A stretch of 10,000 nucleotides of DNA from Anaeromyces robustus (Eukaryota > Neocallimastigomycota > Neocallimastigomycetes > Neocallimastigales > Neocallimastigaceae), in assembly GCA_002104895.1 (NCBI GenBank), contig MCFG01000438.1, positions 12,501-22,500 on the forward strand, written 5' to 3'. The notes under the pieces were generated by a model, which had not been told where the DNA came from, ran no database searches, and saw only the letters and a program-made list of their open reading frames with translations. Position numbers and translations under genes: made by a program. Shown one piece after another: positions 1 to 7,916 of this stretch; the first letter of the stretch is position 1, and every line of letters begins with the position of its first letter.

Positions 1-141
1 TATATATATTTAAATTTTTTATATATCATTAAAAATTAATTATATATCAATTGAATAAACATAAATAAACATAAATAAACATATCTTATAATATTTGAAA
101 TGATTTAAATTTACCTAATAATATCACAATAAAAAAAATAG
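1..141 (+). other. 3' end of an intron of the RRM-protein gene
   Basis: This stretch is almost pure A/T and ends in AATAG just before an exon that opens inside the RNP1 motif of an RRM. It is therefore read as the 3' part of an intron whose donor and upstream exon lie outside the window. It carries a decamer repeat near 54-80. The acceptor is preceded by a run of A rather than a pyrimidine tract. No alternative start codon here could supply the missing first half of RRM1. Confidence 0.75.
54..80. repeat. Short decamer tandem repeat (ATAAATAAAC)
   Basis: The unit ATAAATAAAC occurs about 2.7 times in a row, with exact copies at 61-70 and 71-80 and a partial copy before them. It lies within the presumed intron. 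C recurring every ten bases in otherwise pure A/T sequence marks recent tandem slippage. No function is implied. Confidence 0.8.
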
Positions 142-651
142 TCAAGCAGGTTATTGTTTTGTTGAATTTTCAAGTCCTATGGCTGCTCAAAATGCATTAA
201 CTAATTTCAATAGAACTCTCATTCCAGGTACAAATAGATATTTTAAATTAAATTGGGCTTCTGGAGGAGCTAATGGAAAAAAGTAATTAAAAAAATAAAA
301 ATAAAATAAAAATATATTTAAATTTTATATATATATGATTTAAAATATTGATAGCAATATAAAATAATATATTTATATTATAATAATCCTACTTTATATA
401 CTAAAATATTATAATTATAATTAAAAATATATATTATTGTATAATTATACATTTTATTCATATTAATTATTATTCAAATTTTAAAGAGAAGAAAAAGTAC
501 CTGAATATTCTATATTTGTTGGTGATTTAGCACCAGAAGTTAATGATGCATTATTAACTGTAAGTTTTTATTTTTTATTTTTTTTATTTATTATTATTTA
601 TTATTTTTAATAATAATTATATATATATAATGTAATAATACATAATTTTTC

Positions 652-706
<55 letters not shown>

Positions 707-712
707 TATATA

Positions 713-775
<63 letters not shown>

Positions 776-1791
776 GATTTATTAAAATATGATAATTTAT
801 TATAATTATATTTTAATAGGCTACTTTCCAAGCTAGATATATATCATGTAAAACTGGTAAAGTTATTTTAAATCCAGTAACAGGTTTATCAAAAGGTTAT
901 GGTTTTGTAAGATTTACTGATGAAATGGAACAACAAAGAGCTATGACAGAAATGCAAGGTCAACTTTGTGGTTCAAGACCTATAAGGATTATGCCTGCTA
1001 CTACATTAAAAAGTAAAATTCTTGCCTCTGGAGGTAACCTTACCGCTAGTCAACTTGGTTTATACCAACCAACACCACTTTATAATCAACATAATGATCC
1101 AAATAATACTACTGTATTTGTTGGTAATCTCAGTCCAAGTACAACAGAAGATGAATTAAGAAGGTAAAAAATATAATTAAATTTATATAAAAAAAAATTT
1201 GATACATATATTAGAATAAAAATTAAATACAAATAATTAGTATCTATTAAAAAAATAATAATAATAATAATTTTTTTTTTTATTATTTTTATATTTTATT
1301 TTATCCTTTTTTTTTTATTATTATTTTTATATTTTATTTTATCCTTTTTTTTTTCTTTTTTTTCTTTACAATATAGTTATTTCCAACCATTTGGTGAAAT
1401 TATTTATGTCAAAATTTCTACTAATAAAGCTTGTGGTTTTATTCAATACTTCAATCGTCAAAATGCTGAAAATGCTATTCAACAAATGACTGGTAGCATC
1501 ATTGGTAATGATTATTTTATTATTTTATTTTTAATATAAATATTATTGATATATTGATAATATAATATAATAATATAATAATATAATATTATTATTTCAT
1601 AATCAAATGTTTTAATATTATTAATATATATATATTTTTTTAATAATAATTATTTTTTTTATTTTTTATTTTTTATTTTATTTGACTTTTATAATTTATT
1701 AAGGTGGTTCAAAAGTAAAAATTTCATGGGGTCATACTCAACTTATTGATCCAAAAACAGTTCAAAATATGGATCCAGCTGTTTTGTATGT

Positions 1792-1822
<31 letters not shown>

Positions 1823-2146
1823 TATTTAAATATAAATATAAATATAAATATAAATATAAATCTTTAAATTCATATATTAATTAAATAAAAAAATATTTTT
1901 ATATGTTTATAATTTTGGAAATATAGCCAAAGTCAACAATACCCATTCCTTAATAACTTTAATACTGATCATCTAAATACCTCAGTTTATAATCAACAAA
2001 ATCAAATGACAGAACAAAATCAAGCTTTAACAGAAGATACCTTACCACCAAATACTGTTGAAAAAATGAATGAATTATATTTATATGATAAAGAATCTTT
2101 GGTTGATCAACGTTTATCTTTTTCAACTTTTTCATTCAATAATTAA
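142..2146 (+). CDS. Three-RRM RNA-binding protein, Nam8/Csx1/TRSPAP1-like (5' partial, spliced)
   Basis: Exons are 142-282, 487-559, 820-1163, 1377-1504, 1704-1785 and 1927-2146, with stop TAA at 2144-2146. All five internal introns are GT...AG (204, 260, 213, 199 and 141 bp), and joining them keeps one frame of 328 visible residues. The first exon opens in RNP1 of RRM1 (AGYCFVEF, residues 2-9) and continues to FKLNWASGG, a hallmark of the Nam8/Ngr1, TRSPAP1 and plant RBP45/47 family. RRM2 spans about 54-131 (RNP2 IFVGDL, RNP1 KGYGFVRF). RRM3 spans about 168-238 (RNP2 VFVGNL, RNP1 KACGFIQY, ending KISWGH). A Gln/Asn-rich tail (about 256-290) and a short C-terminal stretch follow. Family members bind RNA: yeast Nam8 is a U1 snRNP component affecting weak 5' splice sites, and fission yeast Csx1 acts in stress mRNA stability. 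Which role applies here is not decidable. The gene is 5' truncated by the window edge. Confidence 0.93.
655..775. repeat. Twin (TTA)n microsatellites in intron 560-819
   Basis: Two long blocks of TTA/ATT trinucleotides (about 655-707 and 717-775, each roughly 17 to 20 units) are separated by a short TATATATTATTTAT interruption. They fill much of the intron between the RRM2 exons. Such arrays vary in length between strains. Because they are intronic, length change would not alter the protein. Confidence 0.9.
1282..1344. repeat. 25-bp direct repeat in the intron before the RRM3 exon
   Basis: An exact 25-bp T-rich segment ending in TTTTATCC occurs at 1282-1306 and again at 1320-1344, giving a period of 38 bp including the adjoining T-tract. 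It lies within the pyrimidine-rich part of intron 1164-1376, upstream of the acceptor at 1375-1376, so the duplication lengthened the polypyrimidine region of that intron. Confidence 0.85.
1800..1861. repeat. (TA)n followed by (TAAATA)n in the last intron
   Basis: A run of TA dinucleotides (about 1800-1822) is followed by about five to six copies of the hexamer TAAATA (about 1828-1861). Both lie inside the 141-bp intron 1786-1926 and occupy nearly half of it. These are simple-sequence expansions with no evident function. Confidence 0.85.
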
Positions 2147-2292
2147 AAAAATGAAATAATAATCCATAATAATTAAATAATGAATCTATTTTATTTATTT
2201 TTTTTTATATTCTAATAATAATAATATATATATATATAATTTTAATAATATTAATAATAATAACAATTAATTTAAATTCATATATCTTTATA

Positions 2293-2341
2293 AATAATAA
2301 TAATAATAATAATAATAATAATTAATAATAATAATAATAAT
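2293..2341. repeat. (AAT)n microsatellite downstream of the RRM gene
   Basis: AAT/TAA trinucleotides run from about 2293 to 2341 with one interruption (ATTAAT) near 2322. The tract begins about 150 bp after the RRM gene stop codon, so it may fall in the 3' UTR or just beyond it. Confidence 0.85.
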
Positions 2342-2914
2342 GAAAACTTATTTATTATAAAAATCAAAAGAATGAATATTTTATTAAATCTATTTATTAT
2401 TAAAAGAGAATAGATAATATATATAACTTTTTATTTTATATTTTTTTTTCTAACCAACATTAATTTAATTATCTATTATATATATGAATTATAATTTTAA
2501 TTTTTTATTTTAATAATATATATAATAAATTAATAATATTTAATTTTGATCATTTTCAAAACTTTTTTTCTTTTTCATTTATTTTTCTTATTTATTTATA
2601 TATTTTTCTCTTTCTCTCTCTCTTTTTTTTTTTTTATAAATGTATTTATATATTTTAGTTTAAATCCTATAATAACATTTTTCATTTCTTTGTCATTTTA
2701 TTTCTTTTCTTTAATTTTCTTAATTATAATTATATATATTGTTATATATGCAAAGTATAAAAATCTTTGAATCCACAATAAAAATAAAAATATATGATTT
2801 TCTATAATTATTAGAATATATCACATATTTTCAGAAGATTTTTATTATAAAATTACTTATATAATAAAATTAATCATATTTTTATTTATAATAATATTAA
2901 AAATTATATTATTA

Positions 2915-2950
2915 AAAAATAAAATAAAATAAAATAAAATAAAAATAAAA
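2915..2950. repeat. (AAAAT)n pentamer repeat
   Basis: Several units of AAAAT lie in a row, with slight drift to AAAAAT at the 3' end, in the spacer upstream of the larger tetranucleotide array. This is a simple-sequence expansion with no other signal. Confidence 0.75.
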
Positions 2951-3011
2951 ATATATAATATAGATATATATTTTTTATATAAATTCGTTTGATATTTTCT
3001 CAAGCCTTTTA

Positions 3012-3321
<310 letters not shown>

Positions 3322-4170
3322 ATTTAATTTTTAAAAATTTATTAATTATTAATATCAAATTATTTTTGTTATATATTAGTTTAATTAACAACATATATTA
3401 TAATACATTTTATATATAGTATTGTAAAAGTTCAATATTATTTTAAAAAGAAAATTTAAATAATTTATATATAAATATAGAAATATCTATTATATTTTTC
3501 TTAAAAAAAAAAAATAATAAAAATAATAATAAAAAATAATAAATAAATATTATTTGTGTATATATAAAATTAGATTGAAATTTTGAAAGAAATAAAGAAG
3601 TAATTATTTTATTTAATTATATTATATTTATGATTAAATATATAAATAATTATTAATTCAAAAATTTCATTATAATATAATAAATTGTAATAAATAAAAT
3701 TTTAAATAAAGCAAACAAAATAATAATAATAATAATAAAATTAAAGAAAATTTAAAATAATTTAAATATATTAAGAAGGCAAGTAACAAAAATTAATTTT
3801 AATTTTATATTGTCTATCATAAAATTTTTATATTATACTAATATATAAAAGAAAATAGATAAAATAATATAATTATAAATAAATATAATAAAGAAAATAC
3901 TTTTTCAAAAAATTGATTTAAAATTTACATTAGAACTTGAAATTTAATAATGAAATTTTAACTAATTTTTTTTTTTTTTTTTTTTATTATTATATTTCTA
4001 TATATTGATATATTTCTCTTATGTTATATATATTATTAATAAAATTTAAATTATTATTTTATATGGTTTATATATTATATTCTTTTTAATGGATTTAAAA
4101 AATTTTACTTTTATACTTTTCATTTATATAAAAATTTTGAAATATATTGGAAATTAATTAAAATCCAATT

Positions 4171-4171
<1 letters not shown>

Positions 4172-4208
<37 letters not shown>
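4172..4208. promoter_or_regulatory. 37-bp poly(A) tract upstream of the orphan gene
   Basis: Thirty-seven uninterrupted A residues end 37 bp before the start codon at 4246. This is the longest homopolymer in the window. In AT-rich genomes, rigid poly(dA:dT) tracts often sit in promoters and exclude nucleosomes, so a promoter or 5' leader role is plausible but inferred. It lies on the 5' side of the gene, so it is not a retrocopy tail of that gene. Confidence 0.5.
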
Positions 4209-4210
<2 letters not shown>

Positions 4211-4213
4211 AAA

Positions 4214-4282
4214 ATGATTCATAAATACATTTTAACAAATAGTAAATGGAAGTACCAAGAGATACATCTACTAATGCTGTAG
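4214..4282 (+). CDS. Upstream ORF of 22 codons overlapping the orphan gene start
   Basis: An ATG at 4214 opens a frame that ends at TAG 4280-4282, passing through the main ATG at 4246 in a different frame. Both ATGs have an A at -3, so if the transcript begins upstream of 4214, scanning ribosomes would meet this one first. A terminating overlapping uORF usually lowers translation of the main frame. The peptide shows no recognisable features. If transcription starts between 4215 and 4245 the uORF is irrelevant. Confidence 0.35.
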   Translation: MIHKYILTNSKWKYQEIHLLML

Positions 4283-4998
4283 AAGAAACTACACAGGAAA
4301 AGCAAAGCTTTGGTTTTTTCAATTTTTTTAAAAGTAAAAAAACTGAGTCAGATAATAAAGGAAAAAATGAAGAAACCAATAATACTGAAATAAATACCGA
4401 AGAAAATAAAACAACTGAAATTAAAACTGAAAACGTTACTATCGATATCGAACCTCAATCTGAAAAAATAACAGATATACCTTCTTCAAGTAATAATAAT
4501 AATTATAATCATGTTATTATTAATGAAATTAATTTATATGATGATGAACCAACTGTAAGAGATATACCATTTGATATTTATGATGATTCTATTAAACTTG
4601 AACCACAAAATCCAATAAATAAAAATTATCAATCTATTAATAATGATGATAATAACTTAAATAATATAAACTTATATGAAGCAACACCAGAAACTAAAAA
4701 AACATTTTTCCAAAAACTTAATGAAATTTATAAAGAAACGATTCGTCTTATAAAAGCATTTATTAAAGGTATATTTTCTTTCCTTTGGGCTATTACTGGT
4801 GGTACTATTACAGCTATATTTGTCTTCTTCCGTAATTTATACTTCAATATACTTTGCTCTTGTATAAAATTTATATTTAGAGCAAATAAAAAATCAAAAA
4901 AGGAAAGAGTTATAGATAATATTGAAGATATAAGAGATAATATATGGGATGTTAATAGAGCACTAATTACAAAACCGTTATATCAGAATGAGGAATGA
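4246..4998 (+). CDS. Unrecognised 250-residue membrane-associated protein (intronless)
   Basis: I do not recognise this protein. The frame has an in-frame TAA directly upstream (4243-4245), so ATG 4246 is the first possible start; the stop is TGA. Residues 20-32 form an aromatic-basic patch (GFFNFFKSKK). Residues 33-150 are acidic, rich in Asn, Glu and Thr, and probably disordered. Within them a short motif recurs: INLYDDEPT (95-103) and INLYEATPE (141-149). Residues 152-170 look amphipathic and basic. Residues 171-211 are strongly hydrophobic, interrupted by a GG pair (185-186) and R196, so they could be one long membrane helix or a hairpin; two Cys (204, 206) lie in the second half. A Lys-rich stop (212-221) and a charged helical tail (222-250) follow. 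No signal peptide is seen. This suggests a mostly cytosolic protein anchored near its C-terminus. Codon use matches the neighbouring genes, but they have many introns and this gene has none. Confidence 0.85.
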   Translation: MEVPRDTSTNAVEETTQEKQSFGFFNFFKSKKTESDNKGKNEETNNTEINTEENKTTEIKTENVTIDIEPQSEKITDIPSSSNNNNYNHVIINEINLYDDEPTVRDIPFDIYDDSIKLEPQNPINKNYQSINNDDNNLNNINLYEATPETKKTFFQKLNEIYKETIRLIKAFIKGIFSFLWAITGGTITAIFVFFRNLYFNILCSCIKFIFRANKKSKKERVIDNIEDIRDNIWDVNRALITKPLYQNEE

Positions 4999-5191
4999 AA
5001 CACAAATAATATATATATATTATATAATATAAAAAAAAAATTAAAATCATAAAAAAAGAAAAAATAAAAAATTAAAAAATTAAAAAAATAAAAAATTATT
5101 ATACTTAATAACAGTAAAAGCAAAATAAAAATAAACCAAATCTTATTAAATATTTAACATATTACAACATTAATATTGATAATTATAAATC

Positions 5192-5215
5192 TAATCTTTA
5201 AAACTTTAAAGATTA
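5192..5215. repeat. 24-bp palindrome with 11-bp arms
   Basis: TAATCTTTAAA at 5192-5202 is exactly complementary in reverse to TTTAAAGATTA at 5205-5215, with a 2-bp centre (AC). It lies about 200 bp after the orphan gene stop codon. It could fold in a transcript only with a slightly larger loop, and could act at a transcript end, but chance is possible in such AT-rich sequence. Confidence 0.6.
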
Positions 5216-5351
5216 AACCTTAAATTCTATCATTTATCATCATTTTTAGTATATAAAACTATTCAAAAAAAAAAAAAATTCAAAATAAAATAAATGATAA
5301 TTAATTAATTAATTATAAAATAAAACAAAATAATAAGAAATAAAATAAAAA

Positions 5352-5389
5352 AAAAAGTTAAATGATAACCAAAAAGTTAAATGATAACC
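5352..5389. repeat. 19-bp perfect tandem duplication
   Basis: The unit AAAAAGTTAAATGATAACC occurs twice back to back (5352-5370 and 5371-5389). Each copy contains G and two C residues, so the duplication is clear despite the AT-rich background. It looks like a recent slippage event in the spacer. Confidence 0.9.
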
Positions 5390-5543
5390 AATTAAAATAA
5401 TTAAAGATCAAAAAAAAAAAAAAAAATACCAAAAAATATATAAACTATAAATGTTTATATTTAAGAATATATATATACTAAAATTGCTAAATATTGATAT
5501 TGTATTATATAATTTAAATATTAACAAAAAAAAAAATAATAAT

Positions 5544-5597
5544 AATTAAATATATAATAATTAAGTTAATAGTAACTTCATTATTATATATTTAATT
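5544..5597. repeat. 54-bp near-perfect palindrome (hairpin)
   Basis: The 18-bp arm at 5544-5561 is the exact reverse complement of 5580-5597. Inside it, after one T/C mismatch, AAGTTA (5563-5568) pairs with TAACTT (5573-5578) around a 4-nt loop ATAG. In total 24 of 25 positions pair. The region is far from any coding exon. It could be a foldback or MITE-like remnant, a transcript-end hairpin or a cruciform-forming site; no flanking target duplication is apparent. Confidence 0.8.
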
Positions 5598-5683
5598 AGT
5601 AACTCATCTTTATATATATAACTATATATATATAATTATAATTAATATTATAATATAAAATAAAAAATAATTATTAATCATAA

Positions 5684-5743
5684 AAATAGAATAAAATTTT
5701 ATATAATATTTATATATATGTATATAAATATTTTATTCTATTT
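5684..5743. repeat. 60-bp palindrome with a 10-nt bulge
   Basis: The outer arms AAATAGAATAAAAT (5684-5697) and ATTTTATTCTATTT (5730-5743) are exact reverse complements. The inner arms ATTTATATA (5708-5716) and TATATAAAT (5721-5729) also pair around a 4-nt loop. The left side carries 10 extra bases (5698-5707), so 23 bp pair with one bulge. It begins 86 bp after the end of the previous palindrome, which suggests the two belong to one structured region. Confidence 0.75.
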
Positions 5744-6250
5744 CACATTATTTTACGTTAAATCCACTAAAAAAATAATGTTAACATTTTTTAAAAATGA
5801 AAAAAAAAAAAAAAAAATAATTAAAATAAAAATATTTATTATAAAAAATATAATATACAATAAATAATATATTATATTTTATTATTTATTTTTTTTTTTT
5901 TCTTAAAAACAAATTTATAAAAATAAAAATATTTTAAAATTTAAAAAAAAAAAAAAAAAAATTAGTATTAATTTTAAAAATATTTTTTAGTATATTTAAA
6001 ATCAAAATCATATTTTAAAAATCATCATATCTACATGTTCTATATTAAAATATAATATTATAAAAAAAAATATTATATAGTTTTTTTTTATTACAATTTT
6101 TTATTATTTCCTTTATTTTAAAATCTAATTTATGTTTATGTTTATATATTAAAAAAAAAAATAAAGAAAATTATAAAATATAAATAATCAATTTTATATA
6201 TAATTTTATTTTTATTTATAAATTACTATTTATTTTGAAAAAATAATTAA

Positions 6251-6520
6251 AATAATAAAACTTATACTTTATCAATTATATTTAAAAACTCAATTAATTT
6301 TATATTTAAAGAGTATAACATTTTTGATTTATCAAGAGATGGAGAAATATCAATATATTCATTTAAAAGTTTGAATCCAATACATTTTAAATATTTCTTT
6401 GACATGATAACTATTTATATTAAGTTACACTATATACGTCATCATAAAGAAACAACAAGAGAAATAATTTCAACGGTCAATAAAATCATTGATAATTATT
6501 TTACACCAGATGAATTATAA
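6251..6520 (+). pseudogene. Coding-like island without a start codon (gene relic or terminal exon)
   Basis: An open frame of 89 codons runs from just after TAA 6248-6250 to stop TAA 6518-6520. The first in-frame ATG is far inside (at about 6404), so the frame has no proper start. From about 6311 the sequence is clearly richer in GC and in amino-acid variety than its surroundings, with stretches such as FDLSRDGEISIYSFKSLNP and a C-terminal end reading IIDNYFTPDEL. A possible 3' splice site (TTTAAAG, ending 6311) would make 6312-6520 a terminal exon, but no convincing upstream exon is visible. I recognise no family. The best reading is the decayed 3' end of a gene; an intact last exon with a distant partner is the alternative. 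Confidence 0.5.
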
Positions 6521-7577
6521 ATAAGTAAATAAATAATAATAAAGAAAAAGTATAATATTAATAACAATAAAATATTAATAAAAATAATAAATCTAATGAT
6601 AATATTAATTTTGTTTATAAAATTTATTTATAATATAGCTGTCAATATAAAAGTATCATAAATATATATATTCTTGGTTTTATATTTATTTATTTATTTA
6701 TTTATTTTTATTATTATTGAATTTTAATTATTACTATTATTATATGAAATTGTTATAATCATTATAAAAATATCTTGTTTTAAAGTAAACCAACTTCTTT
6801 TTTTTATTGAAGTTATTATATTGATCAAAATTCTAACTACACTTTTTCTTTTTATTTAATATAAATATATTTAATTATTTATTTATTTATTTATATTAAT
6901 ATAATTATTTATTAATAAATTGATTAATATATTGGTAATATATATTGGAATATTATTTATATATATAATTTTAATTGTTAAAAAAAAAAGAAAAGATGTC
7001 ACTAAAAATTAAAAAAAAAAAAATGAACATTCCTTTTAAATATAAAATAAATAAATTTAATACTTTATAATATATTTAACAATATCATTAATGTAAATGA
7101 ATAAAACTTGATTTCATGTCATCTGTACAATTCTTAGAACATCTATAATATTTATTATAATAATCTCTTTTTTTATTTATTTATTTAATAATATTTATTT
7201 ATTTATTAAAATAATATCTTTTTCTATTTATTTTATTTATTTAATAATAATTATTTATTAAATAATAATTATTCTATTTAGGTCTTATTTATTTATATAT
7301 AAAATGTCATTCTAAAGGGATAATTCTTTTTTTTTTTTTTTTTTCTTTAAATTTATTAAAATATGTATCTGATGATAAAATAAATAAAAAATAATTAATT
7401 ATATATTAAATATTTTAATTATGTATGGAATAACCTATTAAAAAAAAAAATTTTTTTTTAATATTGTATATTAATTTTTATTTATAACAAAAAATTATAA
7501 ATAACTAATCTCTTTTTTTATGTATTATCAATTTACTATTTTTTTAATAACTTTTAAAGTTTAATAATTTTTTTTTT
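6521..7577. other. Intergenic spacer, no gene seen
   Basis: A/T-rich spacer upstream of the copine gene with short TTTA arrays (about 6684-6706, 6878-6893 and 7174-7207), an A/T junction of about 10 A followed by 9 T near 7441-7459, and a T tract at about 7329-7344. Short patches of mixed composition (about 6780-6845 and 7096-7145) have stops in all frames after a few codons and give no recognisable protein. They may be decayed coding sequence. Confidence 0.55.
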
Positions 7578-7916
7578 TTGGAGAACATAAATATTAAAAA
7601 CAAAACAAAATAAAAACAAAACAGACAAAAAAAAAAAAAAAAAACGAAATATAAACAAATAAATATAAAATAATATAAAAGCAAACAAACAGAAAAAAAA
7701 AAAACTCATTTATATTTTAATTATATTTTTTTGTAATATAAAACTTTTATTTTTCTTTTTTTTTTTTTTAACATTATTAATTATCATTTTTAATTAATAG
7801 TTAAAATAGTTAAAGATTCTTTTAATTTAAAAACAATAAAAAACATATATATATTTTTCGTATATTAATTATTAAATAATTAAAATAAAGAAATATAAAG
7901 AAATAAAGAAATAAAA
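7578..7916 (+). promoter_or_regulatory. Probable promoter and 5' leader of the copine gene
   Basis: From about 7584 to 7706 the + strand is nearly all A with scattered C and G and few T, including 18 consecutive A at 7627-7644 and repeated ACAAAC motifs. A T-rich run (about 7740-7770) follows, and then an A-rich leader. Directly before the ATG lie about three units of a TAAAGAAA repeat (7886-7911). No ATG occurs between about 7800 and the start codon, which fits an unobstructed leader. The transcription start cannot be placed from sequence. Confidence 0.4.

Larger units (their letters stand above)
4999..6250. other. Intergenic spacer with several palindromes
   Basis: This 1.25-kb A/T-rich spacer follows the orphan gene. 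Apart from the palindromes at 5192-5215, 5544-5597 and 5684-5743 and the tandem duplication at 5352-5389, it consists of A and T runs. A slightly more complex patch at about 5740-5770, directly after the third palindrome, and another at about 6000-6045 (with TCATCATATCTACATGTTC) give no convincing protein on either strand. No RNA gene was recognised. Confidence 0.6.

Noticed and set aside
925-1167. Open frame starting at ATG 925 as a separate gene
   Set aside because: It is the inner part of the third visible exon of the RRM gene; the exon begins at 820 and the frame continues by splicing to 1377, and the apparent stop lies inside the intron.
2546-2770. 74-codon open frame on the + strand
   Set aside because: It translates to Phe, Ile, Leu, Ser and Tyr low complexity from T-rich spacer, with no domain and no codon signature of the real exons. 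Such frames arise by chance where T dominates and stop codons are rare.
4172-4998. Orphan gene as a retrocopy because it is intronless and next to poly(A)
   Set aside because: The A tract is on the 5' side of the gene. A retrocopy would carry it after the 3' end, and no target duplication flanks the unit.
7096-7145. Mixed-composition patch as an exon
   Set aside because: All frames are interrupted quickly or run into low-complexity Phe/Ile/Tyr, and there is no credible pair of splice sites with a partner exon.
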